Origin: Combretum micranthum
Taxonomy: Eukaryota; Streptophyta; Magnoliopsida; Myrtales; Combretaceae
Assembly (NCBI GenBank): GCA_024138025.1
Contig: JAMXBD010004239.1
Span: forward strand, 1 to 64,000
Direction: 5' to 3'
Length of the DNA stretch: 64,000 nucleotides
Below, in pieces: positions 1 to 11,112 of the stretch; within the stretch, counting starts at the first letter, position 1, and every line of letters begins with the position of its first letter. The notes beneath the pieces were generated by a model, which worked only from the letters and a program-made list of their open reading frames with translations, searched no databases and had not been told where the DNA came from. The translations under genes and the position numbers were made by a program.

Positions 1-602
1 TCAGAATCGCCCAAAACCCGGACAACATCATCACATCAATCATCATCCATCATCCTCATCAACATCAACATCAACAACAATAATAAGAACAACAACACCA
101 GCAGCCTCCACATCATCACAATCATCATCTCATCATCAACATCAATAATAACAATACCTGTAAAAAGAATAAACAACAATAATGAGCCGGAGCCCAGTAC
201 ACAGCAACACAATCACACACGGAGTGACACACGAGCTTAACTAAATGCAATGCACAATCAACAAGTTATTATCTTTTCTTTAAAATAAACAAATCAACAA
301 TGGAGCACTCACACTCCGGAACAAGCCAATGGGAATCTGGGGGTCCTGAGTAACAGCAGCTGCTCAGGGGGTTGATATAGATAGACCGGATATCTATATC
401 TCCTATATCTAACCGATAAAGAATATTAATAGCATCATCTAGGGTTCACACTCCTTTATACACTCCACTTATCCCGGTCTATAACATCAGTTAGTTCAAC
501 GGTCCCATACCCGTGAACTAAAACATATTATTTCCTCCCGAGCCTAAGTAAAGAATATACCGATACAGTTTACCCTATTAGCTACCACTTAGCCCTTAAG
601 AT

Positions 603-712
603 AAACCACCATTGCATCATGGTGAACCATTGCATCATGGATTTAAGTCATTGCATCATGACAAAAGATTGGGCTAAGTGCCTAACTACCGTGCCATTGC
701 ATCATGACAAGG
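603..712 (+). repeat. Four copies of a CATTGCATCATG motif inside LTR A
   Basis: The 12-base motif cattgcatcatg occurs four times in about 110 bases, spaced unevenly. The same cluster is found in LTR B at about 12,902-13,007 (one copy there reads cattgtatcatg). It is not recognisable at the matching place in LTR C. Repeated short motifs in the U3 part of an LTR are often enhancer-like, but no function can be shown here. Confidence 0.7.
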
Positions 713-1865
713 TTGTCGCTCCCCGGATCCGGATTAACGACGTAAAGCACAACCAACACTCATCAATTATTAAGCCGTCTTTAAGTTATTAATCCATTTA
801 GGATGCCTATCCTATCAATCATCACGCAAGTTACTGCGTACCTTAAATATGAAATCCAAACAGAGTCTCAGAAGGAATTCCAGAAGATAATCCAGAAGAT
901 AAATCAGATATCCACTTCTGTTAAGGAAAGAGCTTGTATAAGAAACTAAACTAAACTAAACTAATCATCCACTTCAACAAACTCATACAAGAACTTATAT
1001 CAATTAATCACTAATCTAACTCATTTTATTAAACTCCTATTTGATCAGACACTAATGTGGAACCCCACTATGGCTGCGAATATCGCCCCGCCAAAATATG
1101 GACAGTTCTCCTTTGTCTGTCAAAGAATTTCTTTTCTCTTTATTTATAGTGTTTTATTACAAAAGCATTAACAAAGAATTCATTAACCAAAAACATTCAT
1201 TTTCCAAGTACACACACATTTGAAACAACATATTCCCCATATTAATCAAAGATCATCCTATTTCATTCATCTAAGCTAATTAATAGCTATTAACCCATTT
1301 TAGCTTAACATTAGCCAAATTGATTAGAATTAGTCATTTAAGTCATTTACTAAGCCAAGGTGATCAAACTATATCAATCTAATTCATTTTAGCTTAGTAA
1401 AGTTCATTAAGCCAAGTTAGACTTAGATTAATTACTAATTCATTATATATCTAAGATCTAGTCACTTAATCCCAAGTTAGCTTAAACCTATCCAAATTCA
1501 TCAAAGTTAAACAATCTAATCCATTTAGTTCATTCAAGTTCATTTAGTCAAGTTGAACCTAGGTTTGTTAACTAAGTTCATTTTATAACTAACTTCTAGA
1601 TTTAATCTAATTGTTTGTAAAATCTATAAATCTACTTAACCTATGTTTAATTACATGAATTAATTCACTCAACACATCAAATATCACTTATCTATCTCAT
1701 TTTATCTCAAAAAGATCCATTTCCTAAGCAAAACACATTTAACAAACAAAAACAAGTTTTTGACTTTGTTTTGAAAAGTGTTGCAGCTGGAAAGAATCAA
1801 AATTTAAGCATCGATAACTTTCTAATTTGTAAAAACTCAAAACATGAAATTTGTATCTCTTTTTA

Positions 1866-1945
1866 AGCTTTCCAACGCAACTTGAATCACCTCAATCGGA
1901 GGTCGTATGAAAAAGTTATGGCTAAAATACAAACGGCTGCGAAAC
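1866..1945 (+). repeat. LTR core block conserved across LTRs A, B and C
   Basis: A block of about 70 bases built around atcacctcaatcggaggtcg and gaaaaagttatg is nearly identical in LTR A (here), LTR B (13,499-13,575) and LTR C (reverse strand, about 15,060-15,130). The sequence around it has diverged much more. It is the best-preserved part of three otherwise different LTRs. It carries no long reading frame. Confidence 0.75.
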
Positions 1946-3091
1946 AGGGAAGTCTACACGACCGGGTACAGCCGTGTACTGAGGCCGTGTTGGGTAAAAA
2001 AAATGACCCGAGAGCAACTTTTAAGAATTTCAAGGCCTACACGACCATGTACACAGGCTGTGTACACTGGAGCGAAAAATTTACGAAATCCCCTGTTTTC
2101 AAAATGCATTTTACACTTCTTAAAATTCTTTAAACTCATTCCAAAGTTACTCTAAAGCTTTACATGATCATCCCATCATTCAAACAACACCAAACATCTC
2201 CAAAACTTCATCAACTCCAAATCACTATTCATCTTCTTCCTCCAACCAAACCCCAACTTCCATCAACCATTAAACCAACAAATACATAAATAAACAGCAC
2301 TCTCAACCCAATTCACATCAATTCATCAATTAATGTAAATAACAAGTAAAACAAAGAGAAATAAAAACGAAAACTTAGCTTTTAGAAAAGAACACAAGTT
2401 GAAACTTCCTCCTCTAGCTCGGTTTCCTCCATCTAGTTCATCTCCTAGCTTTGATTACTCTTCTAGATAGCTTTAATCTTGAGATTTGTGGAAGAAATTT
2501 GAAGAAAAGAAAAGAAAAGAAAGAAGAAGAAAGGAAGAGGGAAAGGAAGCCATCGGTTGGGAAAAGGGAAATAAAGGAAGAAAAGAAAAGGAAGAGAGAG
2601 AGAGCAGGAGATGAAAATAAATAAAAAGGGGAGTTTAAAGCTTAGAATTAGGATATTTTAAAATAAAGGTATCGAATTTAGAACTTTCAGATCAATATCT
2701 TTAGTTCTACAAATATTTAGGAGATGATTTCAAAACCAATAGATTAGAAATTAAGAACTCAAAGTATCAACTTAATTTAGAAATTTATTTTGGATAAAAG
2801 ATATTTAATTTGAGTTCGGATTTAAGAACTGATATTTTTATTCAAGCAAATGAACTCAAATTTTACTGAGATTTAGGAATTAGTATTTTTGGTCTAAATT
2901 GAATGTTTAGAAATCCTCAAAACATTTTTAGAACATGCCTAAGGATTTGAGGAATTTCAAATCTCAAAACCAACTTAATTATTATCTAATTAAATTAAGC
3001 CAACTTGTCTAATTATATCCTATAATTCATTTTATTCATTTACTCTATTTAAACTCAATTTCTTATCTTGGTGAAGATTTGGGGTATTTCA

Positions 3092-6013
3092 GACCTACTC
3101 CCTTTGGATTTATCATGGAGGGGATGTAGATGAATACGGGTTACATGATAATGTTGTTGGGGATGAAGAGAGTAATCCACATGAATATACGCACTTTGAA
3201 GATGAGGCAAATAAAAAACTTTAGGAAGACATTGCCGCTAATATAAGTGATGGTGATGGAGATGATATTGATAGTGAAGATGAAAGTAGTGGCTTTGATG
3301 GAGAGAGGTTGACTGAAATATTTGAAAAAGCAAAGAGTCCAGTATATCCAGGCTGTACAAAGTCTTCATTATTATCAACAGTACTTCAAATGATAAATCT
3401 AAAGGTTGACGGTAAGCAGTCAGTTAAGTCATTTAACAATTGGCTTAAGTTAATAAAAAAATTTGTTACAGGCCAGCAATTTGTTACCTGCATCATATTA
3501 CGAAGCACGAAAGTTTTTGAAGCAGTTAGACATGGATGCGAACATGATCCATTCTTGCAAAAATGATTGTGTGTTTTTTTGAAAAGAATTCGAAAATCTA
3601 GATAATTGCCCAGTATGTGGGGAAGGAAGGTGGAAGCTTCATTTAAGAAAATAGAAAACAGTACAGGTTAAGGTTTTGCGACATCTCCCATTAATTCCAA
3701 GATTACAACGGCTATTTATGTGCTGGAAGACAGCTCCAGAGATGAGATGGCATAAGAAAAAGTATATCTCGATAGATGGTGTGTTGAGGCATCAGGTGGA
3801 TTCCGAGCAGTGGAAGGGATTAGATAGCAAAAATCCTTTGTTCGTGGCGAACCCCGAAAGTGTGCAATTAGGACTTGCCACCGATGGGTTTAATTCATAT
3901 GCAAACATGAGCACAACATACAATGTGTGGCCAGTTATTATGTTTGTATACAATGTTCCACCATGGAGATGTATGAAGGAGCCATATATGATGATGTCTC
4001 TTTTAATATCGGGGCCGAAATCTCTAGGTAAAGATATTAATGTGTACTTATAACCCCTTACAGAAGAGCTACAAGAACTGTGGACAAGTAGGGTAAAAAC
4101 ATTGGATGCGATCGAAGAACAGATGTTTCGAATGCATGCTGCATTGTTATAGACTATTAACGATTTCTCGGTTTACGGTGACATTTCGGGCTGGACAACT
4201 AAGGGTTATAAAGCATGTCCAATATGTAACGTCAACTGCACGAGCGGACATTCAAACAGTAAGGTTTACTAAATGGGTATTCATCCCGAGCTACACCTGC
4301 AGCAATGTAGTGGACGTATTTTCAAGCCACCAGCTGCATATACACTATCCACTCGGCAAATGAGAGAGGTATGTAATTCAATTAAGGATGTGAAGATGCC
4401 TAATGGATATGCTTCAAATGTATGATCTTGCTTAGGTGCTAATGAAGTCATCTTGAGAGATTTGAAGAGCCACGATTGTCATGTTTTGTTGCAACGCATT
4501 CTACCGATAGTCATTCGTGGGGTCTTGGATAATCGCATTTACGATGTTGTATGTGATGTATCTCGGTTTTATGAGGAATTAACTGCTAAAGAACTGCGGG
4601 TGAATTTGTAGGAGTCCTTGGGAAAATCAATAATCCTAACCCTATGTAAGTTAGAGGTGATATTTCCTCCTGCATTTTTTGATATTATGATCCAGTTAGT
4701 TGTGCATCTTCCGAAGGAAGCACGCATGTGTGGTCTGGTCCAATATTGTTGGATGTATCTTGTTGAAAGATACATGGGAGTTCTAAAAGGAGATTTGTGG
4801 ACTAGGGCAAGACCGAAAGGTTCAATTACCGAGTCATATGTTGTGAGGGAGAGAATCCAATTTTTCTCACTGTATTTTGAAAACATGGACTCAAGAATAA
4901 GTAGACCCCACCGACAGTGGAACGAACCTTTGAATGAATGTCCCTCGTCATCGTTTCGAGTATTCGCACAACTCATACGTTCAATAGGTGCATGCACCAT
5001 AACAACCTCGGATGTAGAACTCAACAGGATGCATTGGACAGTGTTGAATAATTACAAGGAGGTGCAACCGTTTATAAGGTATGGCATGTCCTTTTCATTC
5101 ATTTATGACCTAATAACACCATATTTTCACCAAGTTTGAAGATGGACTTCCAACGAAATAACTTACAGGGAGTTCGAGAACGAACTAACTACACGTGGAG
5201 CACGCAATGTGGGAGGAATAGCATATAAACATTTTGCCGAGTGGTTTAGAAATAAGGTTAACACTATCTGAAGACTTCAAAACCATAAATTCATCAATAT
5301 CTTTACATGTAACTTTAATCACTATCGTACTCCGTAGATTATGGAGCAAACGTCTTGCCATAGGCATCAGATGCCAGAAGATCTAAAAGCATTAGCGTGG
5401 GCCCTTGAGATTCATCAATATAGCTTCAACACTTGTATCATGAATGGTATCCGATACAACATAGAAGCCAAAGAGGCTGGATTAAGGTCGCAGAATAGCA
5501 GTATATACATCATTGGTGCAGATGGCGGACAACAAATAACATGTTACGACATTCTCACAGAAGTTATACAACTAAATTATGTGGGGCCGAAGAAAGTATT
5601 TTTATTCAAATGCAGGTGGTTTGATACGGAGAGGGATAAACTGGAAATTATCGATGGAGACCTCATCTCCATCAACACCGCAAGGTCATGGTACGACAAT
5701 GACCCGTACATCCTTGTGGATCAAGCGCAACAAGTATTTTACCTGAAGCACCTAAGCAAGCGATCTGGCAACTGGGATTGTACAAAAAGTTGTACACCAT
5801 CATATATTTACCTGTGCTCTCTTCCAATCTGAGAGCATAGAAGATGTTGAATCGATTGAACCACCTCCAACGAAGGAGCCTATGCAATAGACAGTGCAAA
5901 GGCCATGGGTAATTCCAATTGATCGCATATTTGTCGATCTCGAAAACCTTGCACGCTTACCGGACCCCGGTGAGGGTTGTAGTAGCATAAAGGATGATGA
6001 TTCAAACGAATAG
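3092..6013 (+). pseudogene. TNP2-like CACTA transposase (broken)
   Basis: Remnant of the DDE transposase that cuts CACTA elements at their termini. Order of parts: N-terminal association-domain residue string YSLWIYHG followed by an acidic stretch (DGDGDDIDSEDES); YPGCTK and the following region (3,309-3,566); the core transposase_21 region with RLQRLF, HQVDSEQWKGLD, LATDGFNSY, YNVPPW and LISGPK (3,676-4,053); KGYKACPICN (near 4,200); DUF4218-like FPPAFFDIMIQLVVHLPKE and VERYMGVLKG (4,660-4,790); DUF4216-like region (5,440-5,770) with GPKKVFLFKCRWFDTER; acidic tail ending in a stop at 6,013. Stop codons lie inside the frame at about 3,222, 4,050, 4,150, 4,270, 4,425 and 4,610, and there are frame shifts. 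The extreme N-terminus is cut off by LTR A. No longer functional. Confidence 0.9.
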
Positions 6014-6120
6014 ATTGCATGGATACATTTATTTATTTATTCTTTGTCTCATGCTTTTTCTTTACGTATTTAACTCAAAAAAATTGAATATCTAATGGAT
6101 GTTATTTTGAAAACTTGTAG

Positions 6121-8277
6121 GATGAGTACCTCAGATTTCATGGATCAACTTATGGAGGACTCCTAGGCACATCCCGAGCAATACACTAGTGGGTCTTCAA
6201 CTTAATATGCAAATGTTTTAACTGTTACACCAATATTACATCCATTTTTTACTCATGTGTTTGTTTTATTATTTTATTGTGTAGGAGGATCGTTCACTAC
6301 ATTACTGACTGATAAGCAAGTCAGACAGACCGATGACCAATCGGGACAAGCAGCTGCACCTCAGCCGGGATGGGTTAATGAGCTGAGGATCGGGGAAGAG
6401 GTATTGTATGACCTTCCAGATGATATGCCTGCTCAGGTTGACCCTGATGACCCACAGGCCGTAGCAGTTGAGCAGGAGGAGGCCGCTGTGGCAGCTGAGC
6501 ATGAGAAGGCTAACATTATGGCCTCAAAGGGACGTAGGGGTACGTATAGAGGTTATCGGGCAGAGGAGGAGTATAGGAGGACAGGCCATAGACCGACTAT
6601 CACTATGTCGGAAGGGTTTATAGGTCTCATATGCTCATCTCCGGGGATGGTTAAGTTGGAGTTCTTACTCCATCACAGAGCATCCAAGAGGTTGTTTGTG
6701 CTTGGTGCTCGAGGAAAGGCATGCTCAGCGTTTTTTGAGGCTTATCGGCATGGCATCATCCGTCGTGTAATGGTAAGTTGATTTTACATACAAAAATATC
6801 CAAATGGTAATTTCTTTCTCCCTCTACTATCCACTAACACATTTTTTTTTTCTTGCAGAACAAGTTTGAACTACCGGATAATTGGCGAACAGTTCACAAA
6901 TGGTGGGTGACGTTGAACTACCTAGCAAGCAAGTCCTATAGTCAGCTTCGATACAAGCTTAAACGTTACATCATATCCACAAGTGGAGGCGATGCAGCTG
7001 CTAGTAAGCCACCACCTGGTTTCGAGCACAGGCTGGATGAATGGAGGGCATTCATCAACTTCATTGAGATAGATCCAAATTATAAGGTACGATTGTCTGT
7101 GTGGTAAATAATTTATGCATAAGATACAATTCATTTGTTGACTTCTTCTCGAAATGTGTAGTTATGATCCACGGTCAATGTCGAGAATAGGAAGAAGCAA
7201 CTGTCAATGCATATAGGTGGTACGAAGTCCATGCTTCAGCATACAATCACAAATGTAGGTATTATAAGTACATTGAATGTGGGTTTCTATGTTGTGTTCT
7301 TCTACTGATTTTCATTAATCATGTATTTCAGGATCTCACGCCAATAGAAAACTATCGGCACACACACATAAGGAGACAGAAAGGGTAGTTAACAAATCGA
7401 TAGGAGTCCAAGGTCTCAATGCAGAATTATGTTAGTATATTCGACTATGAAATTCCAATATAATACGGCCTATACATCAGTTTATGTGATTTTATTGACA
7501 TTGTGCTAACTTTGATGCAACTAGGAACGCATGGTGGAAAAAAGGAAGTAGGAGGATGATATTGCTATTGCGTCAGCTCAGCGACCACGTCGAGCAGCAT
7601 ACCGTCGTGGCTTTGGTTACGGTATGCGATAGATCAACACAGGATTGACTACTACGAGCAGCCACATGATGAGAATATGGTCCATTCCAAGTACATAGGA
7701 CCAGCCAGGAGGCTAAAATTGAGAAGATGCAAGAGAAGATTGATTTGCTGATAAACTATGTCTATCCTCCTACTACGTCTTCCTTCGGGTAGTACCCTCC
7801 ATATCATCACGCTGCACTGCAGATGGGGACTCCTACTTATGGCCCTAATCCCAGTCAGACTAGCTTTACACCATTCACACTAGTGCCGCTATCTCCTCCA
7901 TATCCTTACCAGGGTTTTTACAGGATGCCGAGCCACCCAGCTATGTTCATGCATCCTCTGCACGATCCATCTTAGGAGTCACCGGGTAGCTCTGCACAGG
8001 CAAGAGGCCAACAGTCTTTGGGGTTCACCCCATGGGCAGGGGGTCTAGGTTTTTCACAGTTCGCAACACAGCCCCCGGCATTTGGATAGTACGCTTTCCC
8101 TAGGGCCCTTTCATCTTCACATCCTTTGGCCTCTCAGCAGATTTCACATACTTCGACTTAGTCTTCTACTGTGCAGTCGACACCGACTTTGACTTCCCCA
8201 TCTACAATATCTCAAAGGGCATCCGTGAGAGGATCAGGTCGTGCTCTACTTCGACTAGAGCAGCGACAGTAGGTGTT
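6121..8277 (+). pseudogene. Second CACTA gene, Transposase_24 (Ptta/En/Spm accessory) type, multi-exon
   Basis: Lies directly downstream of TNP2 on the same strand, as in plant CACTA elements. A likely start ATG at 6,121 opens MSTSDFMDQLMEDS, then a stop. Exon 2 runs 6,285-6,774 (acceptor tgtgtag; GRRGTYRGYRAEEEYR; donor gtaagt). Exon 3 starts after a poly-T/cag acceptor at about 6,859 (NKFELPDNW, DEWRAFINF) and ends at a gtacga donor near 7,086. Further exons hold ENRKKQLSMHIGGTKSM (7,170-7,250) and NYRHTHIRRQK (7,330-7,385). The C-terminal part (7,800-8,277) is rich in Pro, Ser, Thr and Gln. The middle exons match the Transposase_24 pattern from memory. Stops in the first exon and after 7,385 and 7,970 make it a pseudogene. 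The protein is thought to bind the transposon ends, but that cannot be shown here. Confidence 0.75.
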
Positions 8278-9650
8278 ACTAGGTTTGTTTTTTCCCATTA
8301 TTTTTATTATTTCAGACATGTTTTTTATCTGTTGTTGTAGAACTTTTTTAGCACTTTGTACTTCATGCGGATAATTATGATTACCGTCATGTTTTGTTCC
8401 TTGCTACGGTCATTTTTTTGTGATGATTACCATGCACGTCTATTTTAATTATACAAACATTCAACGCACCCGCGCTACATTTCCACATACCATATTCGAA
8501 CATATATAAAATAAATTGATAAGTAAAACTTAATTATTTCGTTCGTTTACCACGGAATATATTTGCAAAATATTACATAAAAACAGGCAAGAATTACTAA
8601 ATAGGGCAATGGTAATAATAGTAGCCTTTGCTTTGAAAAGTTCTATATAGATTCCAAATTGAATAGAAAATATTTATATAAATGATGTTTCTATTTGTTT
8701 ATGTAAATATAAATTACAATTTAATATTTTCACATTGGGAAAAATAAGGGAATGGTTATTTATGTGACAAACTTTGCGATTTGTTCAAATTTTGTGGAGT
8801 AAGTACTTTCAATTTGACAAATGAAATAAATTTAAAGCCAAAAGCTTTAGAATACCACAATAGGTGATTTTCCTTTGACAATACAGATGATTTACTGAAA
8901 TTGTGCAAAACTGAGGATGGCATATTTGAATTAATACAAAAAACCGCACATATCAACATATAATTTACACATTTTTATCAATAAATTTATGTTATTAGAA
9001 ATAATATATTTTATTTTTGACATTTGTACAAAACATTGAAAAATATATGTCTGTGTGTTTAATTTCACACAACACTAAAATTCACTATTACAAAATTATC
9101 TATATATATTTTATAAAATTAAAATAACGGCTTGAAATTGTAAGATTCAAGTTAAATGTACAAATTTTGATGTTAACATGTTGAATTTCACAAAAATTAA
9201 CAACGCATATTTCATACATTGTTTTTCATATAATTTTCAATGAGTAAGATTTATATATAGTTTTAATATTTTCCCCCAGCAAACTAAATTATTATGATTT
9301 ACTTTTACCAATATCTTATTTACATATTAAATATCAAGTAATCTATAATATTATCAATCATGGATTTTAATAATAAATATTTATATTCGTACGTATAATT
9401 TCATAACAAATATGACAAATATACAATTATCACCTTACAAATGAAATAATTTAAGGTATTATAATTAATATATTTGAAATTTAATTTTTCATAGAAAGTC
9501 CAAATGTAATTTATATGTTTAATATCATTAAAAGATCTTGTCAAAATACAAAATGCCAAACAAAACTATATATTAATACAAAAATTATCATGTTACCATT
9601 ATTTTTTTTTTAAATCCACCATAAACAGAATAATTCAATTTACGAATTTT
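8278..9650. other. AT-rich non-coding filler of CACTA 1
   Basis: About 1.4 kb of very AT-rich sequence after the second transposon gene. The only ORF of note (67 codons, reverse strand, near 8,860) has no recognisable motif. I see no RNA gene and no inverted repeat. Confidence 0.6.
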
Positions 9651-9659
9651 TTATTAACA

Positions 9660-10860
9660 TTTTTAAATATAACTCTTCAATCTCATCTACTAGTAAATAA
9701 ATTGATTAATAAATAAATATTTTTATAAATAATATTTAATCTATGTAAATATTTTTTAATAAATAAAAAGGTATTTTATCCAATTGAATAAGATTAATTT
9801 TTAATCTCATACTACTAAATCAATTGACTAATAAATAAATATATTTTATAATAAATATTCAACCTATAGCAATATTTTTTATAATTACAACTCTACAATC
9901 TTATGTACTAGTAAATCCATTGATTAATAATTTGTATAAATATTTTAATAATATGAAATATTTAATCTATAAAATTTGTTTTTGTAATTAACTTTTATTA
10001 AATAAAAATTATTTTACCCAATTAAATTAGATTAATTTTTAATCTCATCTACTAGTAAATAATATTTATTAATAAATAAATATTTTTATAATAAATCTTA
10101 AATCTATATATTTTTTTTATAATTATAACTCTCCAATCTTATCTACTAGTAAATCAATTGATTAATAATTTATATAAATATTTTAATCATATTTAATATT
10201 CAATCTATATAAATATTTTTTGTAATTAATTTTAAATAAATAAAAGTGCATTATCCAATTGAATAAGATTAATTTTTAATCTCACATACTAGAAAATAAA
10301 TTTATTAATAAAAAATATCTTTATAATTAATATTTAATCTATTCAAATATTTTTTGTAATTATTTTTAATAAATAAAAGTATATTACCCAATTGAATAAG
10401 ATTAATTTTTCATCTCATCTACTAGTAAATCAATTCATTAATAAATAAATATATCTATAAGTAATATTAAATCTATATAATTTTTTTTAATTATAACTCT
10501 TCAATCTTATATACTAGTAAATTAATTGATTAATAATTTATATAATAATTTTAATCATATTTAATATTTAATCTATATAAGTATTTTTTGTAATTAATTT
10601 TTTAAAAATAAAATTGCATTACCCAATTGAATAATATTAATTTTTCATCTTATATACTAGTAAATAAATTGATAAATAAATATATAGATAATAAATTTTT
10701 AATTTATATGAATATTTTTTATAAATATAGCACATCATTTAATTAAATTAGATTATTTTTTAATTTTATGTCCTAGTAAATCAATTATTTAATAAATAAA
10801 TAATTTTTGTAATTAATATTTACTCCATATAAATATTTCAGTCAAATTTAATAAATAATT
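9660..10860 (+). repeat. AT-rich tandem repeat array in CACTA 1
   Basis: About ten diverged copies of a unit containing tctcatctactagtaaat and taatctatataaatattttt. The ctagtaaat landmark recurs near 9,690, 9,910, 10,050, 10,147, 10,288, 10,424, 10,515, 10,660 and 10,775. Spacing alternates between roughly 90-100 and 130-145 bases, giving a higher-order unit of roughly 230-370 bases. Half of the units begin with aactcttcaatctta and the other half with gaataagattaattttt. Internal tandem arrays are common in large CACTA elements. No coding potential. Confidence 0.8.
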
Positions 10861-10961
10861 ATTATAATTATAATTAGGTTACAAAAGTTTGAATGAAAAG
10901 AAAAAAAAAGTGGGTCTGCGCGCGAGCAAATATGCGGGTGCGAGAAAGTTAAATTTTCATA

Positions 10962-11075
10962 ATGAGGCGAAATTCTCCTCATTTGATCATCTGAGGCGAA
11001 TTTCGCCTCATTGTCTAACTCATGAGGTGATTTTCCCCTCAGATTCCAAAGTATGAGGCGAAATTTACCTCCTCA
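10962..11075. repeat. Palindromic subterminal repeats of CACTA 1 (inner cluster)
   Basis: Four units of a 19-21 base palindrome lie in about 115 bases. The cleanest is tgaggcgaatttcgcctca at 10,992-11,010, a perfect arm-to-arm inverted repeat. The others, at 10,962-10,982, 11,021-11,042 and 11,053-11,075, are imperfect. CACTA elements carry short repeated subterminal motifs bound by their TNPA-like protein, so this is the expected role. Insertion of LTR C at 11,113 has split this cluster from the outer one at 18.2 kb. Confidence 0.8.
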
Positions 11076-11112
11076 GCCCAGTTACCTTCTTTTTAAACGC
11101 CCTCCTTCTCTG

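Larger units (their letters stand above)
1..3091 (+). mobile_element. Long LTR 'A' of a Tekay/Del-like Ty3-Gypsy element, left end outside window
   Basis: No coding capacity. The right edge is sharp: the sequence ends in ggggtatttca at 3,091 and transposase-like coding sequence starts directly after it. Bases 1-3,091 are related, in reverse orientation, to LTR C at 11,113-17,518. Shared landmarks are the CAT/GAT-rich tract (A 20-130; C 16,940-17,060), a cggagtgacacacga-like block (A about 220; C about 16,870) and the closing 300 bases. It also shares a near-identical block with LTR B (A 340-760; B 12,650-13,040). LTRs of 2.7-3.7 kb beginning TGTAA and ending in CA are typical of Tekay/Del chromoviruses, so the lineage is inferred from that. 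No PBS, gag or pol is attached in this window, so it may be a solo LTR or a 3' LTR. Confidence 0.8.

Noticed and set aside
20..150. CAT/CAA-rich tract resembling a trinucleotide microsatellite
   Set aside because: The same degenerate tract occurs at the matching place of LTR C (16,940-17,060), so it is part of the LTR and not an independent array.
1882..2155. Overlapping ORFs of about 80 codons
   Set aside because: They lie in LTR A over the conserved block. They have no motifs and are not conserved as frames in LTR B or C.
4569..5024. Minus-strand ORF of 151 codons
   Set aside because: Shadow of the DUF4218-like part of the TNP2 transposase on the plus strand.
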